From Neocallimastix lanati (nom. inval.) (Eukaryota; Neocallimastigomycota; Neocallimastigomycetes; Neocallimastigales; Neocallimastigaceae), in contig JACVTC010000009.1 in NCBI GenBank assembly GCA_016946835.1, positions 1,958,501 to 2,022,500 of the forward strand: a stretch of 64,000 nt of DNA, in the 5' to 3' direction. Positions 44,638 to 56,677 of the stretch are shown here, in pieces. How positions within the stretch are numbered: position 1 is the first letter of the stretch; every line of letters begins with the position of its first letter. The translations under genes and the position numbers were made by a program. The notes under the pieces were generated by a model. That model worked only from the letters and a program-made list of their open reading frames with translations, searched no databases and was not told where the DNA came from.

Positions 44638-46243
44638 TTAAAAAATTAAAAGGAAATTGCTTGGGATCTTGGAGGTGAAGTTGCTCCATGTGAAAGCAGA
44701 GAATATGGTCATGCTGACATTGAAGTTGTTGCTGAAAATAGATTATTCAAGGGTTTAGAAGACAATATGAAGGTTTGGATGAGTCATGGTGATCAATTAA
44801 AGAAGATTCCTGAAGGTTTCCGTGTTATTGCTAAGACTGCTACCGCTCCATTCGCTGGTATTGATAACGAAGAAAAGAATATCTATGGTATCCAATTCCA
44901 TCCAGAAGTTACCCACACCCCAAGAGGTAAGGAACTTTTAAAGAACTTTGTTATTGATATTTGTGGTGCTCAAGCTAACTGGAGTATGGTAAATATCAAA
45001 TTTATAAAAATTTAATATTAATATTTTAAATTATTATTTTTTATTTTAAAAATTTTATACTAATTGTTACTATATTATTATTATAATTATTGTTATTATT
45101 CTATTTTAAAAATTAATTTATATTTATATTTTATAAAAATATTGATAAAAAAAAAATGAAAATAACATAAAAATGATATTAAAATAATAATAATGTCATA
45201 TTATATTGATAATTATATAATTATTATAAATTATATATATATATATAAAATATTAAATATTAAAATAGTCTTCCTTCATTGACCGTGAAATCAACCGTAT
45301 TAGAAACCTTGTTGGTCCAACTGCTCAAGTTATTGGTGCCGTTAGTGGTGGTGTTGATAGTACTGTTGCTTCAAAGATTATGACCCTTGCCATTGGTGAT
45401 CGTTATCACGCTGTTTTAGTCGATAATGGTGTTATGCGTTTAAATGAATGTGAAACTGTTAAGGAAGTCTTGAATGAAAAGCTTAACATTAATCTTACTG
45501 TTACTCCAACTGCTGATCTTTTCTTAAGTAAACTTAAGGGTGTTACAGATCCAGAAAAGAAAAGAAAGATCATTGGAAATACTTTCGTTGAAATCTTTGA
45601 AGCTGAAGCTAAGCGTATTGATGAAGAACAAGTTAAACTTGGTAAAGGAAAGATTGAATTTTTACTTCAAGGTACTTTATACCCAGATGTTATTGAATCT
45701 ATTTCATTCAAGGGTCCATCTGCTACAATTAAGACTCACCACAATGTTGGTGGTCTTAAGAAAGATATGAAATTAAAGCTTATTGAACCATTACGTGAAC
45801 TTTTCAAGGATGAAGTTCGTCACCTCGGTGAACTTATGAACATTGATTCCGATCTCGTCTGGCGTCACCCATTCCCAGGTCCAGGCATTGCTATTCGTAT
45901 CCTTGGTGAAGTCACTCCAGAACAAGTTAGAATTGCTAGACAAGCTGATTACATTTACATTGAAGAAATTAAGAAGGCTGGTCTCTACAGAAAGATTTCT
46001 CAAGCTTTCGCTGCCCTTTTACCAGTTAAATCTGTTGGTGTCATGGGTGATTATAGAACTTATGAACAAGTTATTGTATTACGTGCTGTTGAAACTACTG
46101 ATTTCATGACTGCTGATTGGTTTGAAATGCCATATGATGTTATTAAGAAGATTAGTAGCAGAATTATTAATGAAGTTAAGGGAGTTAACCGTGTTGTTTA
46201 TGATGTCAGTAGTAAGCCACCAGCTACTATTGAATGGGAATAA
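44104..46243 (+). CDS. GUA1: GMP synthase (glutamine-hydrolysing), 3 exons, 535 aa
   Basis: Exons 44104-44400, 44653-44988, 45269-46243, all joined in phase 0; 536 codons with TAA. The class I glutamine amidotransferase domain comes first: '[19 protein letters not shown]', nucleophile Cys in 'GICYGLQ', catalytic His-Pro-Glu in '[11 protein letters not shown]'. Then the ATP-pyrophosphatase domain with PP-loop '[12 protein letters not shown]', and the C-terminal dimerisation domain ending '[15 protein letters not shown]'. Size matches the 520-540 residue family norm. It converts XMP plus glutamine and ATP to GMP in the cytosol. A second ATG (44128, 'MSTAINQIY') is an equally good start; the longer one is used because it is first. 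Codon bias toward CGT/GGT/GCT/AAG resembles the PRPP synthetase gene. Confidence 0.97.
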
Positions 46244-46779
46244 ATTAATTATTTTTATATTAAATATATTATGAATAATTGATATTATTTCTATATATAT
46301 ATAATTTTTTTCCTATTTATTTTTAATAAATAAGTAAATAAGATTAAATATCCCATAAAAGTATATTTAAGTAAAGGAAATATGCAAATATTTATTCATC
46401 AACATTTCCAAAATTTTTTTTTTATATTCGTATATATTTATAAGTTATAAACATATATAGAAGTTAATAATTAAAAAAAAAAAAAAAATTAAAATCATTA
46501 ATTAGAATAAGTTAATTTATATATTTAAAAATAATTTCTTTTAAATAAAAAAAAAAAAAAAATAAAATAAAAATTAAAATCATTAATTAGAATAAAATAA
46601 TTTATAAATTTAAAAATAATTTCTTATAAATAAAAAAAAAAAAAAAAAAAAAAGTTGTAAATTGTTTTATTTTTCATTTTGGTGTAATAATAATAAATAA
46701 TAATAAGAATTATTTAAATATTTTTATTAAAATATAAAATAAAACATTTTGCTATAGTTATAAATAAATAAACTTACAC
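46244..46779. repeat. AT-rich 3' spacer with ~90-bp tandem duplication
   Basis: 'attaaaatcattaattagaa' occurs at about 46489 and 46572. Each is followed by a related stretch ending in 'aaaaataatttctt' and an A run. No gene was seen. Confidence 0.65.
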
Positions 46780-47270
46780 TTATTCAGCCTTGAATACCCT
46801 CATTTAAGTTTAGGTTTTAATTGAATCTTAAGATTAAGAGCTGGTTACAAATATAATTACCACTATTGCAATTAGAAGTGGTAGAGTTTCTGACGATTGT
46901 CTTAAATTCTGCCCTTGCTGTGGAAAAGGTGAATAATCTTTTATTCATTGGATATTTGAATGCTCTACCTTTTCTCTCAATCGAAGTAAAATTTTAGATT
47001 TCATCTACGACCTTTTCATTTTATTTGCCAATAAAGTAAGGAATCTTTCCTTTACTTCATTCCTATTCTAATATTTTAGAATATGAAAATTTCATAAGCG
47101 GGTATATTTTATATTTATATATTCCTTCTTGGTGGAATTTCAGTTTTGGATGAGCTACAATTCGATACTGGGAGAAAAGAGACATTTAAGTGAATAACTC
47201 CTAAAAAAGTTCAAGTTCACAGGGGTTTACTGTTCCGTATAATGTGGGGGTTTACGGGAATATCTTGCTA
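46780..47270 (+). mobile_element. LINE (non-LTR retrotransposon) 3' remnant A
   Basis: A GC-richer island. From about 46868 one frame reads 'IRSGRVSDDCLKFCPCCGKGE', stop, 'SFIHWIFECSTFSLNRSKI', the Cys-Cys-His-Cys knuckle that follows the reverse transcriptase and RNase H of many LINE ORF2 proteins. At about 47110 another frame has 'FLLGGISVLDEL', a C-terminal end also seen in remnant B. The reverse transcriptase itself is absent. In-frame stops and frame changes show it is dead and 5'-truncated, as is usual for LINE insertions. Confidence 0.7.
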
Positions 47271-47306
47271 ATACAATACCGATCATCAGTAACTCTCTTG
47301 AGTTAA

Positions 47307-47573
47307 CTTTTTGAGAGGTTTAACAAAAACACTTTCATTACCAAGAGGGCTGACGTCGTACCCATATGGAAAAGGAATAGTGTAGTTAGAAGTTCTATTA
47401 GCTCTCATCAATACACATTTACTAACAACACAGTTCCGAACACAGAATCTATAATAAGTAATTTAATTTTTGATGATCTTTCTTGTGGTTCAGGTGAGAG
47501 TTTAGTGGATACCACACTATCTATTTCAAAGATGTTACTTTCTTTGTTTTATTATTTTAGATCTAACTGGTGA
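47307..47573 (+). pseudogene. Unidentified 88-codon open fragment
   Basis: Open from just after TAA (47304-47306) to TGA (47571), with no ATG at its start. The composition is protein-like and unlike the surrounding DNA: 'FITKRADVVPIWKRNSVV', 'SSHQYTFTNNTVPNTESI' and 'LIFDDLSCGSGESL'. It is located between LINE remnant A and the helicase relic. I do not recognise the family. It could be an exon or relic of either a mobile element or an integrated viral gene. Confidence 0.4.
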
Positions 47574-47858
47574 TTATGTTAACTACACATAGAATACATC
47601 ACACCGAATTTTTTTTAACTTTTGAACTTATTTTTATTCTTTATTGCATTAAATTTTCTTTGATTAATTAGAAAAAAAACAATTTTTTTTTTTTTTTTCA
47701 TTTCTTATTACTTTTTTATTTTACATAATCTTTTATAGTCAATTTATTTTTTTTTTTATCTTTTAATTATATAATGTATTTTTTTTTATTAAATATGTAA
47801 TACATAAAAATATTTTAATCTCTTTAAGTAAAGCACTGGAAGTGTATTCACTTCCTAG

Positions 47859-47903
<45 letters not shown>

Positions 47904-48394
47904 GATCGAGTTTGTAGGAGTTTGAAATTTGATTAATCAATTTCATTTCATTTTTAGTTCTTTTTTTTTTTTTTTTTTATCAAAGTTTTTTAATTTTTTT
48001 AGTTTTTTATCATGAAGGATTCTTGGAACTATTTAATTTTTTCTTTTCATATTTTGCTTTATATAATTTCTCTGTTAAAATTAATTATAAGGAATGTAAA
48101 GGAAAGGAATAACCACAAATATTTTTTTTTTTTTATGTTTTATTAATATTTATTTTATATATATATACTTCATTATTTATAGTTATTTATATTGTATTAA
48201 TTAATGTTTTTTTTTAATCTTTGTTAATTTTTAATGATTGTTCATTTATTTTTTTTTTTTTTTTAGGTATATTTATATATATTTCAAATAAAATTGTAAA
48301 TAGTAATTTTAAAAAGCATACAAGTTTAATTTTCTTTTTCAAAAAAAAAAAAAAAATTATTTTATTAAATTACTTGTTATTAAACTATAAAATA
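47574..48394. other. AT-rich spacer with short palindrome and poly-A
   Basis: A 7-bp stem palindrome 'ggaagtgtattcacttcc' at 47839-47856 is followed within a few bases by a ~36-base A run (47863-47898), looking like the tail of a retroposed sequence. T runs lie at 47962-47978 and 48121-48134. Confidence 0.45.
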
Positions 48395-50082
48395 ATGAAT
48401 ACACATATAACATATATAATATTTATATCAATGGTTTCCACCGTAGAAAAAAAGACAGAAGTCCTAAATAATTATCATCCAATAGTTTATTTCTTAATTA
48501 TACTTTTGAAATACGATGAAAGTAATCAAATCAAATCGTACAAACTATTGAATAAATATTTCGAAAAAAAAAATATATATATAAGAACATCGGATAAAGA
48601 TAGTAGTATTGATAGTGAAATAAAAGAAAGTAAAATAAAAGAAATAAATGAGAAACTTAGTAATATAAATATTGATGGGAATGATAATTCTAGAAATAAA
48701 ATAATTAAAACAGATATTATTGATATTATTTACAGTTGCATTGATGAATATGGAGAACGTGTAGTTAATATGCCAAGATTAATGACTATTAAAAATTACT
48801 TCAGTAAAGCTGTAATAAATAGAAAAATTATTACCAAAATACTTATCGTTCTAAATCTTGGGTATCTTATATTCAGGGATAACGAATGATATAAGTTATA
48901 CAATTTCGCTAAAGAAGTCAATCTTCACATAGTGAATGAATTAAAGATGCTATGCATGGAGTACAACTACTCACTCGAAGGGATTACCAATAAAAATATT
49001 ATCGTATTTGAACAAAAACAGCATTACTCATAACAACTTAGACCAATTCGAAACATTCTTCTACACCAAAAATTTTATTTATCGAATGGATAAAAATTTC
49101 TTCCTAGGATTTGAAGATTGCGTCTACGACTTCAATATGAAAGTATTATATCCAGGTCGTCCAAGCGATTTGTAATTGTTTGAAATCAACTAATTACAAG
49201 TACTACAGCAAGAATAGATATTTTTATGGAGGTTGAATAGATTAAATATGTGGGGAAGATTTTAACTTCGACCCTTACCATAGGTAATAAGTTATATTCG
49301 ATTGTATTTTTTCATTGGTTCTGGTTGTAATGGGAAAACCACCTTCACGAACATGTATCGTCATGCTTTAAATGATTATGTTGCTAACTCCAAATGTTTT
49401 CTTATCTTTAGGAAAGTCGGTGACTGCCGATAAACTGAGTCCGCATATAATAAACCTTAATAACTCAAGAGTCACCTTAGGCGAGAAACCTGATGGTCGT
49501 TCGATTAATATTTCTGGAGACACAAAGGCCATAATTGGTAATGTAGGATACCTTAAAACAAGATCTTTGTATATTTTCAACCATGTATGTGGATCTATTA
49601 CCTATTATCAATACCAATGATAAAATTGACATTTCAAACTTAGATAATGCGTTAATTGATTGTTTTCTGATTATTCCATTTACTCAACGATTTGTCAATA
49701 AAATGGATATTTCCATTCTAATTAATTCTTTCGTAAAACATGCAAATCCAATATGGCATGGTGGGAAAATTCAAGCTTATGACGAGGCTCTTATCCATTT
49801 CCTGATTCAGAATTATCAGGAAGGATTACACTATACTAGAAATTCCTTCGATGGTCATTGAAGCTACGAAGACATTTATTATGCGTACTGATCATATAGC
49901 CAGATTCCTTTAAAAAAATTATAATTGATGAAAACGATAATTACGCTATCTCAATCAATGAGTGCTATTCCAGCTATAAAACTTAGCATTCGTATTAAAA
50001 ATGTTCCATTATCTAATTCAAATCGTATGGTTGAATCCATCATTGCGTCATTGGTTGGTTATAGATTGAGTAATTAATAATA
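48395..50082 (+). pseudogene. D5-like primase-helicase pseudogene (viral superfamily 3 type)
   Basis: Five fragments in three frames, in family order. (1) 48395-48889: N-terminal piece of about 165 residues with 'MPRLMTIKNYFSKAV'; family not evident. (2) 49092-49175: 'LGFEDCVYDF', then 'YPGRPSDL', the D5_N hallmark G-F-x-x-G/C-V-Y-D-x ... P-G-R-P-x-D. (3) 49314-49370: 'IGSGCNGKTTF', the Walker A loop. (4) 49372-49575: 'SLGKSVTADKLSPHI', 'GEKPDGRSINISGDTKAI', the Walker B/motif C part. (5) 49583-49861: 'TNDKIDISNLDNALIDCF', then 'IIPFTQRFV', the usual post-ATPase N-D-K-P-x-I-D and I-P-F. Such proteins replicate large DNA viruses, virophages and some phages. Here frameshifts and stops make it inactive. 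The GC level is higher than the surrounding DNA, and no other viral gene was recognised in the window. Confidence 0.8.
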
Positions 50083-50657
<575 letters not shown>

Positions 50658-50896
50658 TTATGAGGGTCAATAATAAAATTGTACGTTTCTTATTTAAAAT
50701 TTTTATTTTTAAAATATTATTTTGTGAATTTTTAAAAAATCTATTTAGTTAAAGTAGAGCTTTATTTAATTTAAAATATAATTATTCAACTTTATAATTT
50801 ATTATACTAGTTTTATTTATTCATAAATTTTATATGTAAACTAATTGACTCTAAGTAGGAATTCATGATATTAAAACAATTTGATATTGAGAGTGT

Positions 50897-51605
50897 TTGT
50901 TAATGTATCACTTTAAGGATATTAAATTTCTTTATAAAAAATTCTTTATAATTTCTCAATTTTGTCCAATGCCAAATAATAATGTAAACATCGTTATCAC
51001 AGATATGAATAATATAGAATCAAGTATAGATTCTAATAGTGGTAATGAAGTTTATAATATCAATAATAATAACAATAGAAATAATATTACTAATAATTAT
51101 AGAATTAATGATAGAGAAAATAAGAATATTAATATTAGTAATAGTGAATATAATAGTATCGTTACTAATAATGTAGTGAATAGTTCAATTGGTGGTTATC
51201 GTGCTAATTTAAGTAATTTTCTGAATAATGAGTATGAAAATATATATGTAACGTGGAACCGATTATTTAATTTCCTTCTTGGTGGAAGAGATGCAGACAT
51301 TATTGATTTAAATTATAAAAAGAAATGGGATGCTTTTGTTTAAGAATCAAATCATTTCTGGTGATTGTTCTAAAACCCTATTCTTGGTGCAATCCGAGAC
51401 TCTCTTTACAGAAATAATGCTTAGGGCTAGTACTCGATAAGGGTTTCTATTCCGATGGTATAAGTGCAAACTAACCGGGAGCGTAATGACTGAAAATTCA
51501 GTAAGACAGGCTAGCAAGGCCAAAGCCTCTGAAGAAAAAGACCATAATTTCTTTCAAATCGTTAATTCAAACCCTAATCCGAAATAAATAATCTGAGGAT
51601 GAAAT
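50897..51605 (+). mobile_element. LINE 3' remnant B behind an Asn-rich frame
   Basis: 50970-51180 encodes an Asn-rich low-complexity stretch ('YNINNNNNRNNITNNYR'). From 51190 the same frame changes character: 'NIYVTWNRLFNFLLGGRDAD', then 'LNYKKKWDAFV', stop. One base shift later (51345-51444) the sequence continues 'KNQIISGDCSKTLFLVQSE' and 'LFTEIMLRASTR', stop. 'FLLGG' and the following layout match remnant A at 47110. The 3' part (51445-51605) is complex, GC-richer non-coding sequence, probably the element's 3' UTR, ending near 'taatccgaaataaataatc'. The 148-codon frame starting at 50897 is open, but I read its C-terminal third as element-derived. Confidence 0.6.
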
Positions 51606-51735
51606 TTGTTGCCTATAAAAAATTTTCCCAATTTATATAGACATTTTATTTTAAATATTACTTTTTATTTCACATTACTATTTTAAATATTATTATGTTC
51701 TAATTGAACAAACAATATTTATTTTTTCATTAATT

Positions 51736-51785
<50 letters not shown>

Positions 51786-51843
51786 AGTAATTAATAAATG
51801 AATAAATAAAGTAAAAGTTCGCAAAAATTACAACTATATTAGA

Positions 51844-51899
<56 letters not shown>

Positions 51900-52012
51900 T
51901 ATTATTATTATATATTTTTTTAATCAATACCATTACAAGAAATTTTTTTTTTTTTTTTTTTTTTGTAACAATGTAAAAATCTAAAAATAATATTCTTTAT
52001 AACTATGTTATT

Positions 52013-52045
<33 letters not shown>

Positions 52046-54000
52046 TGAATATTAATTTTTCTATTTATGAAATACTCTAAATAATTAGTAATTCATAAAT
52101 AGATAATTAGTATAAAATATTTAAAATAAAAAGGAAAACGCATAACATTAGATTATTATTATTTATAAATTAAACTTGTAAGATTGTATAAATGAGGTTT
52201 TAACCTATTATTATTAGAAAATATTGAAGAATCAATATTATATATATAAGAGTTACTGCTTAATTAATAAAATATTTTTAAATTAATATTAAAATATATT
52301 TATTTCCTTTATATTTTTTTCAAAAAGTAAAAAAAAGAATTCAATCATTTCTTGTATTATTCATGAGGACTGGTATATTTATATATAAAAATTCAAAATA
52401 TATAAATTTTATTTATAAAAATAATAAATAGAATTAATATTTTAATGAATATAAGGTTGTTTAGTTAAATCTTTTTATCATCATCATTATTTTTTTCATA
52501 AAATTTTATTATATATATTATTATTTTTTTTTTTTTAAGAAAAAATAATTTCAATGGACATAAATTAGTTCATATAAATTTTATTTATTTTTAATTAACA
52601 CTTATTACAAAAAAAAAAAAAAAAAATTAAAACAAAACTTTATTTAAAATTTTGAATATAAAAAACATGAATAATAATATTTTTTTTTTTGATTATATTA
52701 AACGTAATATATGTATTACGATTAAAACATAATAAAAAATAAAATTTGCCAAAAAGCAACGTTCCTTCTTTAATGTTAATATAAAAATTTCAAAAGTATT
52801 ACATTTTGCAATGTAGCTTTACATATGTAATTTATGGAGGTTTTATTTTTATTATTTTTTTAAGGTGGAGTGTTAGCTTATATATCAATAAATTAATGAC
52901 AAAGTATTAATATTATACATAATAGCATTCTTCCAAATAAAATTAAGGATAATAACCTTACAATAGAAATAAAAACCTTTTGGCTTTTATTTCTATTGTT
53001 TATTAAAATACTTATATCAATATTTATTTATAAAATATTTTATATTGTTTTAGAACAACCACTTCTATAAGTCGAAAAAAAAAAAGAACATTTCAAAGTA
53101 AAGATTAATTAATTAATAAATAATAATTAATGATTAATGATTTATTGAACTTTATAAATCTTAAAAATTAGGAATTCTATTAACATTTCATCATTCGAAA
53201 TATTTTTATCTTTTTCGGAATGTTCAAAACTTTATTGCTATATATGGAAAAAAAGGAAATTTATTAAAAAAATGAAAAAAATTTAAATTAAAAATTTTTT
53301 TAATTTAAAAAAATTTTTAAAAATATAAATAATTCTTAAAAAAAAAAAAAGAAAGAAAGAAAGAAATAAAGAAAGAAAAAATTAAAAAGAGAATTATCAT
53401 TTATTTTATTTTATTTTTTATTTTATTTTTTATTTTATTTTTTATTTTATTTTTTTTAGAATTTTTATTATTTTAATTTTTTATATTCTTTACCAAAAAT
53501 TTTTATGGTATAATTTTTATCTCCTTATCTCCTTATTTTAAGAATTAATATCCTTTAAAAAAAAAATGAACCGTTAAGAGTTTTTTGTTTTGAAATTGAT
53601 ACATAAATTAAAATTTTAATATAGTATATATTACTTATAAAGCTAATTACATATATTACACTTTAAAACTGTTTTATCCTCTGTAATAACCTTAAATTTC
53701 TAAAAATAGAAATTCTTAGTATAATTAATTTTTTAATCATCTTAAATTTAAAAAATATTATATATTTTTACAATATATTATATTATATTAAATTTGAATA
53801 CTCTCAATATATTATATCAAATTATAGGAACATTTTATATGCATAATAACTTGACATACCGTAAAAAATATAATAATGTTAAAAAAATACACTACAAAAT
53901 TAATTTATAATATGGTAAATATTAAATATATATATATATAATATATATTAAAATATAATAGAATTGTTTTTGTGTAATTTTTATCATTAATTTATTCAAA
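51606..54000. other. AT-rich spacer
   Basis: Contains T run 51738-51778, (AAT)n 51845-51907, (TA)n at 52017-52045 and a (TTTTA)-rich tract at 53400-53455. The hairpin at 52960-52999 is listed separately. No coding content was recognised. Confidence 0.5.
52960..52999. repeat. 15-bp perfect inverted repeat (hairpin)
   Basis: Arms 52960-52974 ('acaatagaaataaaa') and 52985-52999 are perfectly complementary. An A-C mismatch and a CC/GG pair then close on a TTTT loop. A second small foldback (TAAGG/CCTTA, 52944-52959) abuts it. Confidence 0.9.
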
Positions 54001-54015
54001 TTAAATAAATATTAA

Positions 54016-54432
54016 TTTAAATAAATAATAAATAATAAATAATAAATAATAAATAATAAATAATAAATAATAAGTAATAAATAATAAATAATAAATAATA
54101 AATAATAAATAATAAATAATAAATAATAAATAATAAATAATAAATAATAAATAATAATCAATAACTAATAAATAACTATGAATAGTAAATAATAAATAAT
54201 AAATAATAAATAATAAATAATAAATAATAAATAATAAATAATAAATAATAAATAATAAATAATAAATAATAAATAATAAATAATAAATAATAAATAATAA
54301 ATAATAAATAATAAATAATAAATAATAAATAATAAATAATAAATAATAAATAATAAATAATTGAATAATTGAATAATAAATAATTGAATAATAAATAATT
54401 GAATAATTGAATAATAAATAATTGAATAATAA
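54016..54432. repeat. Heptanucleotide array (AAATAAT)n, ~415 bp
   Basis: About 60 units of seven bases, perfect over long stretches. A diverged patch at 54156-54187 and 'gaataattgaata' variants lie at the right end. Because seven is not a multiple of three, all minus-strand frames stay open and yield long Leu/Ile/Tyr/Phe peptides, which are artefacts. Confidence 0.97.
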
Positions 54433-54435
54433 ATA

Positions 54436-56359
54436 AATATCATTAGGCATTAAAAGTTTGATATAAATTAATGTTTAAGTGTAAAGTCGCCCACCATTAA
54501 TAAAATTGATGGAAATAATAATAAGATTTTATGAATATATAGTAAATTAGTTTTATTATATTAATTTTTAGAAGTTATTCCATTTTCTGCTTTTTCATTT
54601 TTTCATTTTTTTTATGCATTAGAATTAATTATCATATTTAATTGACAGTAATTCATTGATAAAATGAAAGGGTTCCTTTTCATGAAATATCTTTTTCGTT
54701 TTAGGGTATAATTCATTAAAATATTCTTTATAATTATTAAATGAATATAAATTAAAGCATAAAAATAATTTGTTAATAAATGTTATTATATAATTAATAA
54801 TTAATATTTCATATGAAATATTCTTTAAAGTTCAACTCACTTTAATAATTTAGTACTACATTTATCATATCTTAATAGAATTAACTATTATATATTAAGT
54901 TATATTAATATAATATGTTATACAAGTGAATAAATTGAAAAAATCAAATAAAATTAACATAATATATATATAATATATTTTAATATATTAAAATATATAT
55001 TTGAATACTATTATGCACTTTATCTATATTAAATTTAAATATTATTAGAATTCAATTCAATATAAAATCGTATAATTTGAAATTTTTAATTGTTTTTTTG
55101 TTATTATATAAAATTATATATTATATATTAAATATAATATATAATATATAATATATAATATATAGTATATATAATGATATATATATTTTATATAAATAAT
55201 AAAATATTTATTCGAAAAATATGTTTTTTATATAATATTTAATAAATAAATGTGTTCAATATTTATTACGTATATTACCATTATACTTTATTATTATATG
55301 ATATGAAATTAAAACTATTAATTATAATTATTCTTTTGTTCTATTTAATTATTTATATCATTTTCTAATTATTAAATAATTATTACAAAAAAATTATTAC
55401 AAAAGTATTAATAATACAATTTGAAGTAATTACTATAATAAATAATAAACAATTAATAATATATTATTAAAAGTAATTTATTATACAATTTGTTTTTTAA
55501 TTATAATAAAATAAAATTTTCTTTTTTTTTTCTCTCTTTTTTTTTTTTTTTTTTTTTTTACCTTAGTACGATAAAAAGTCCTTAAATAATTAATAATAAT
55601 AAATATTGAGATTTAACTTTCAATATTAGTTAATAAAAAAAAGATAAAAATAAAATTATAGAAAATAAAAAAGTAAAAAGGAAATTTACATAAAAATACT
55701 TTTTATTTAGAAAATATAAAGATTTTAATAAAAAGTAAGAAAATAAAACTATAAACAAAAAGAAAAAAAAAAAAAAAAAAAAAAAAAAAGAAATTCTTTA
55801 CTAAACATTAAAGGTTAATATTAAAATTATTAAACTTCATCAGTAATCATATTTAATATTAATTTTCTTTTTAATAAATATAGAATTTTTTGAATTTCAA
55901 TTATAGTATATTATAAAAAAAAGGTTTATTTATTATGTAATAATAAATAATTAAAGTTTTGTATAAAATTATTTTACCAATAAAACTTTTTTTTTTTTTT
56001 TTTTTTTTTGAAAATAGATATTAAAAATTAAAATTATTGAATTTAAAAAAATTTCTTAATATTTATTTATTTATTTATTTAAAATAAAAGTTTTTAATAG
56101 TAATATTATATTTATTCATTTATTTTTAAAAACAAGAAAAGTTAGATAAATAAAAATTTATTATTTTATAATTTTTCTTTTTTGTTATTTATTAATAAAT
56201 AAGAAAATTCAGATAATTATAATATTTATTAAATTTAAATTTCTTTTTATATAAATTTTTATGTATAGATAATATTATTTTCATTACATTAGTAAAAAAA
56301 CAAATATTTTCTTAATTAATAAAAAAGAAAAAATAATTGAATAAGATATTTAAATAAAA
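54436..56359. other. AT-rich spacer upstream of the coiled-coil gene
   Basis: Contains 'ataatatataatatataata' near 55135-55165, T runs at 55537-55559 and 55987-56009 and A run 55770-55789. No gene was recognised. The 5' end of the coiled-coil gene must take its promoter from the last few hundred bases. Confidence 0.5.
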
Positions 56360-56635
56360 ATGTACCCAGAAACCAAATTTAGACCAGAAAGAAGAACAGC
56401 TACTTCTGCTTACCAAGCCCAAAGTAGTATTTATAATAATATTGACCATTATATAAATAGCAAAACTGGTGGTTCTTCTGCTTATGACATGTCTCATAGT
56501 AATAGTAGTAATAGTCAGGATAGAGATTACAGAAATAAAAATTTTGAGTATCATGAAAAATACAATGGCAATATGATTGACACTTCAAATTTATTAAATA
56601 AATCATCAAATTATGGAATTTCAACTAAGAAGGTA

Positions 56636-56677
<42 letters not shown>

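Noticed and set aside
45540-46109. Extra frames within GMP synthase exon 3 on both strands
   Set aside because: Overlap a fully conserved coding exon and have no domain content.
49368-49580. Minus-strand 70-codon frame over the helicase relic
   Set aside because: Opposite-strand shadow; the plus-strand fragments carry the recognisable D5-family motifs.
54001-54450. 149- and 92-codon minus-strand frames of Leu/Ile/Tyr/Phe
   Set aside because: Direct translation of the AAATAAT heptamer array; a seven-base period gives stop-free frames automatically.
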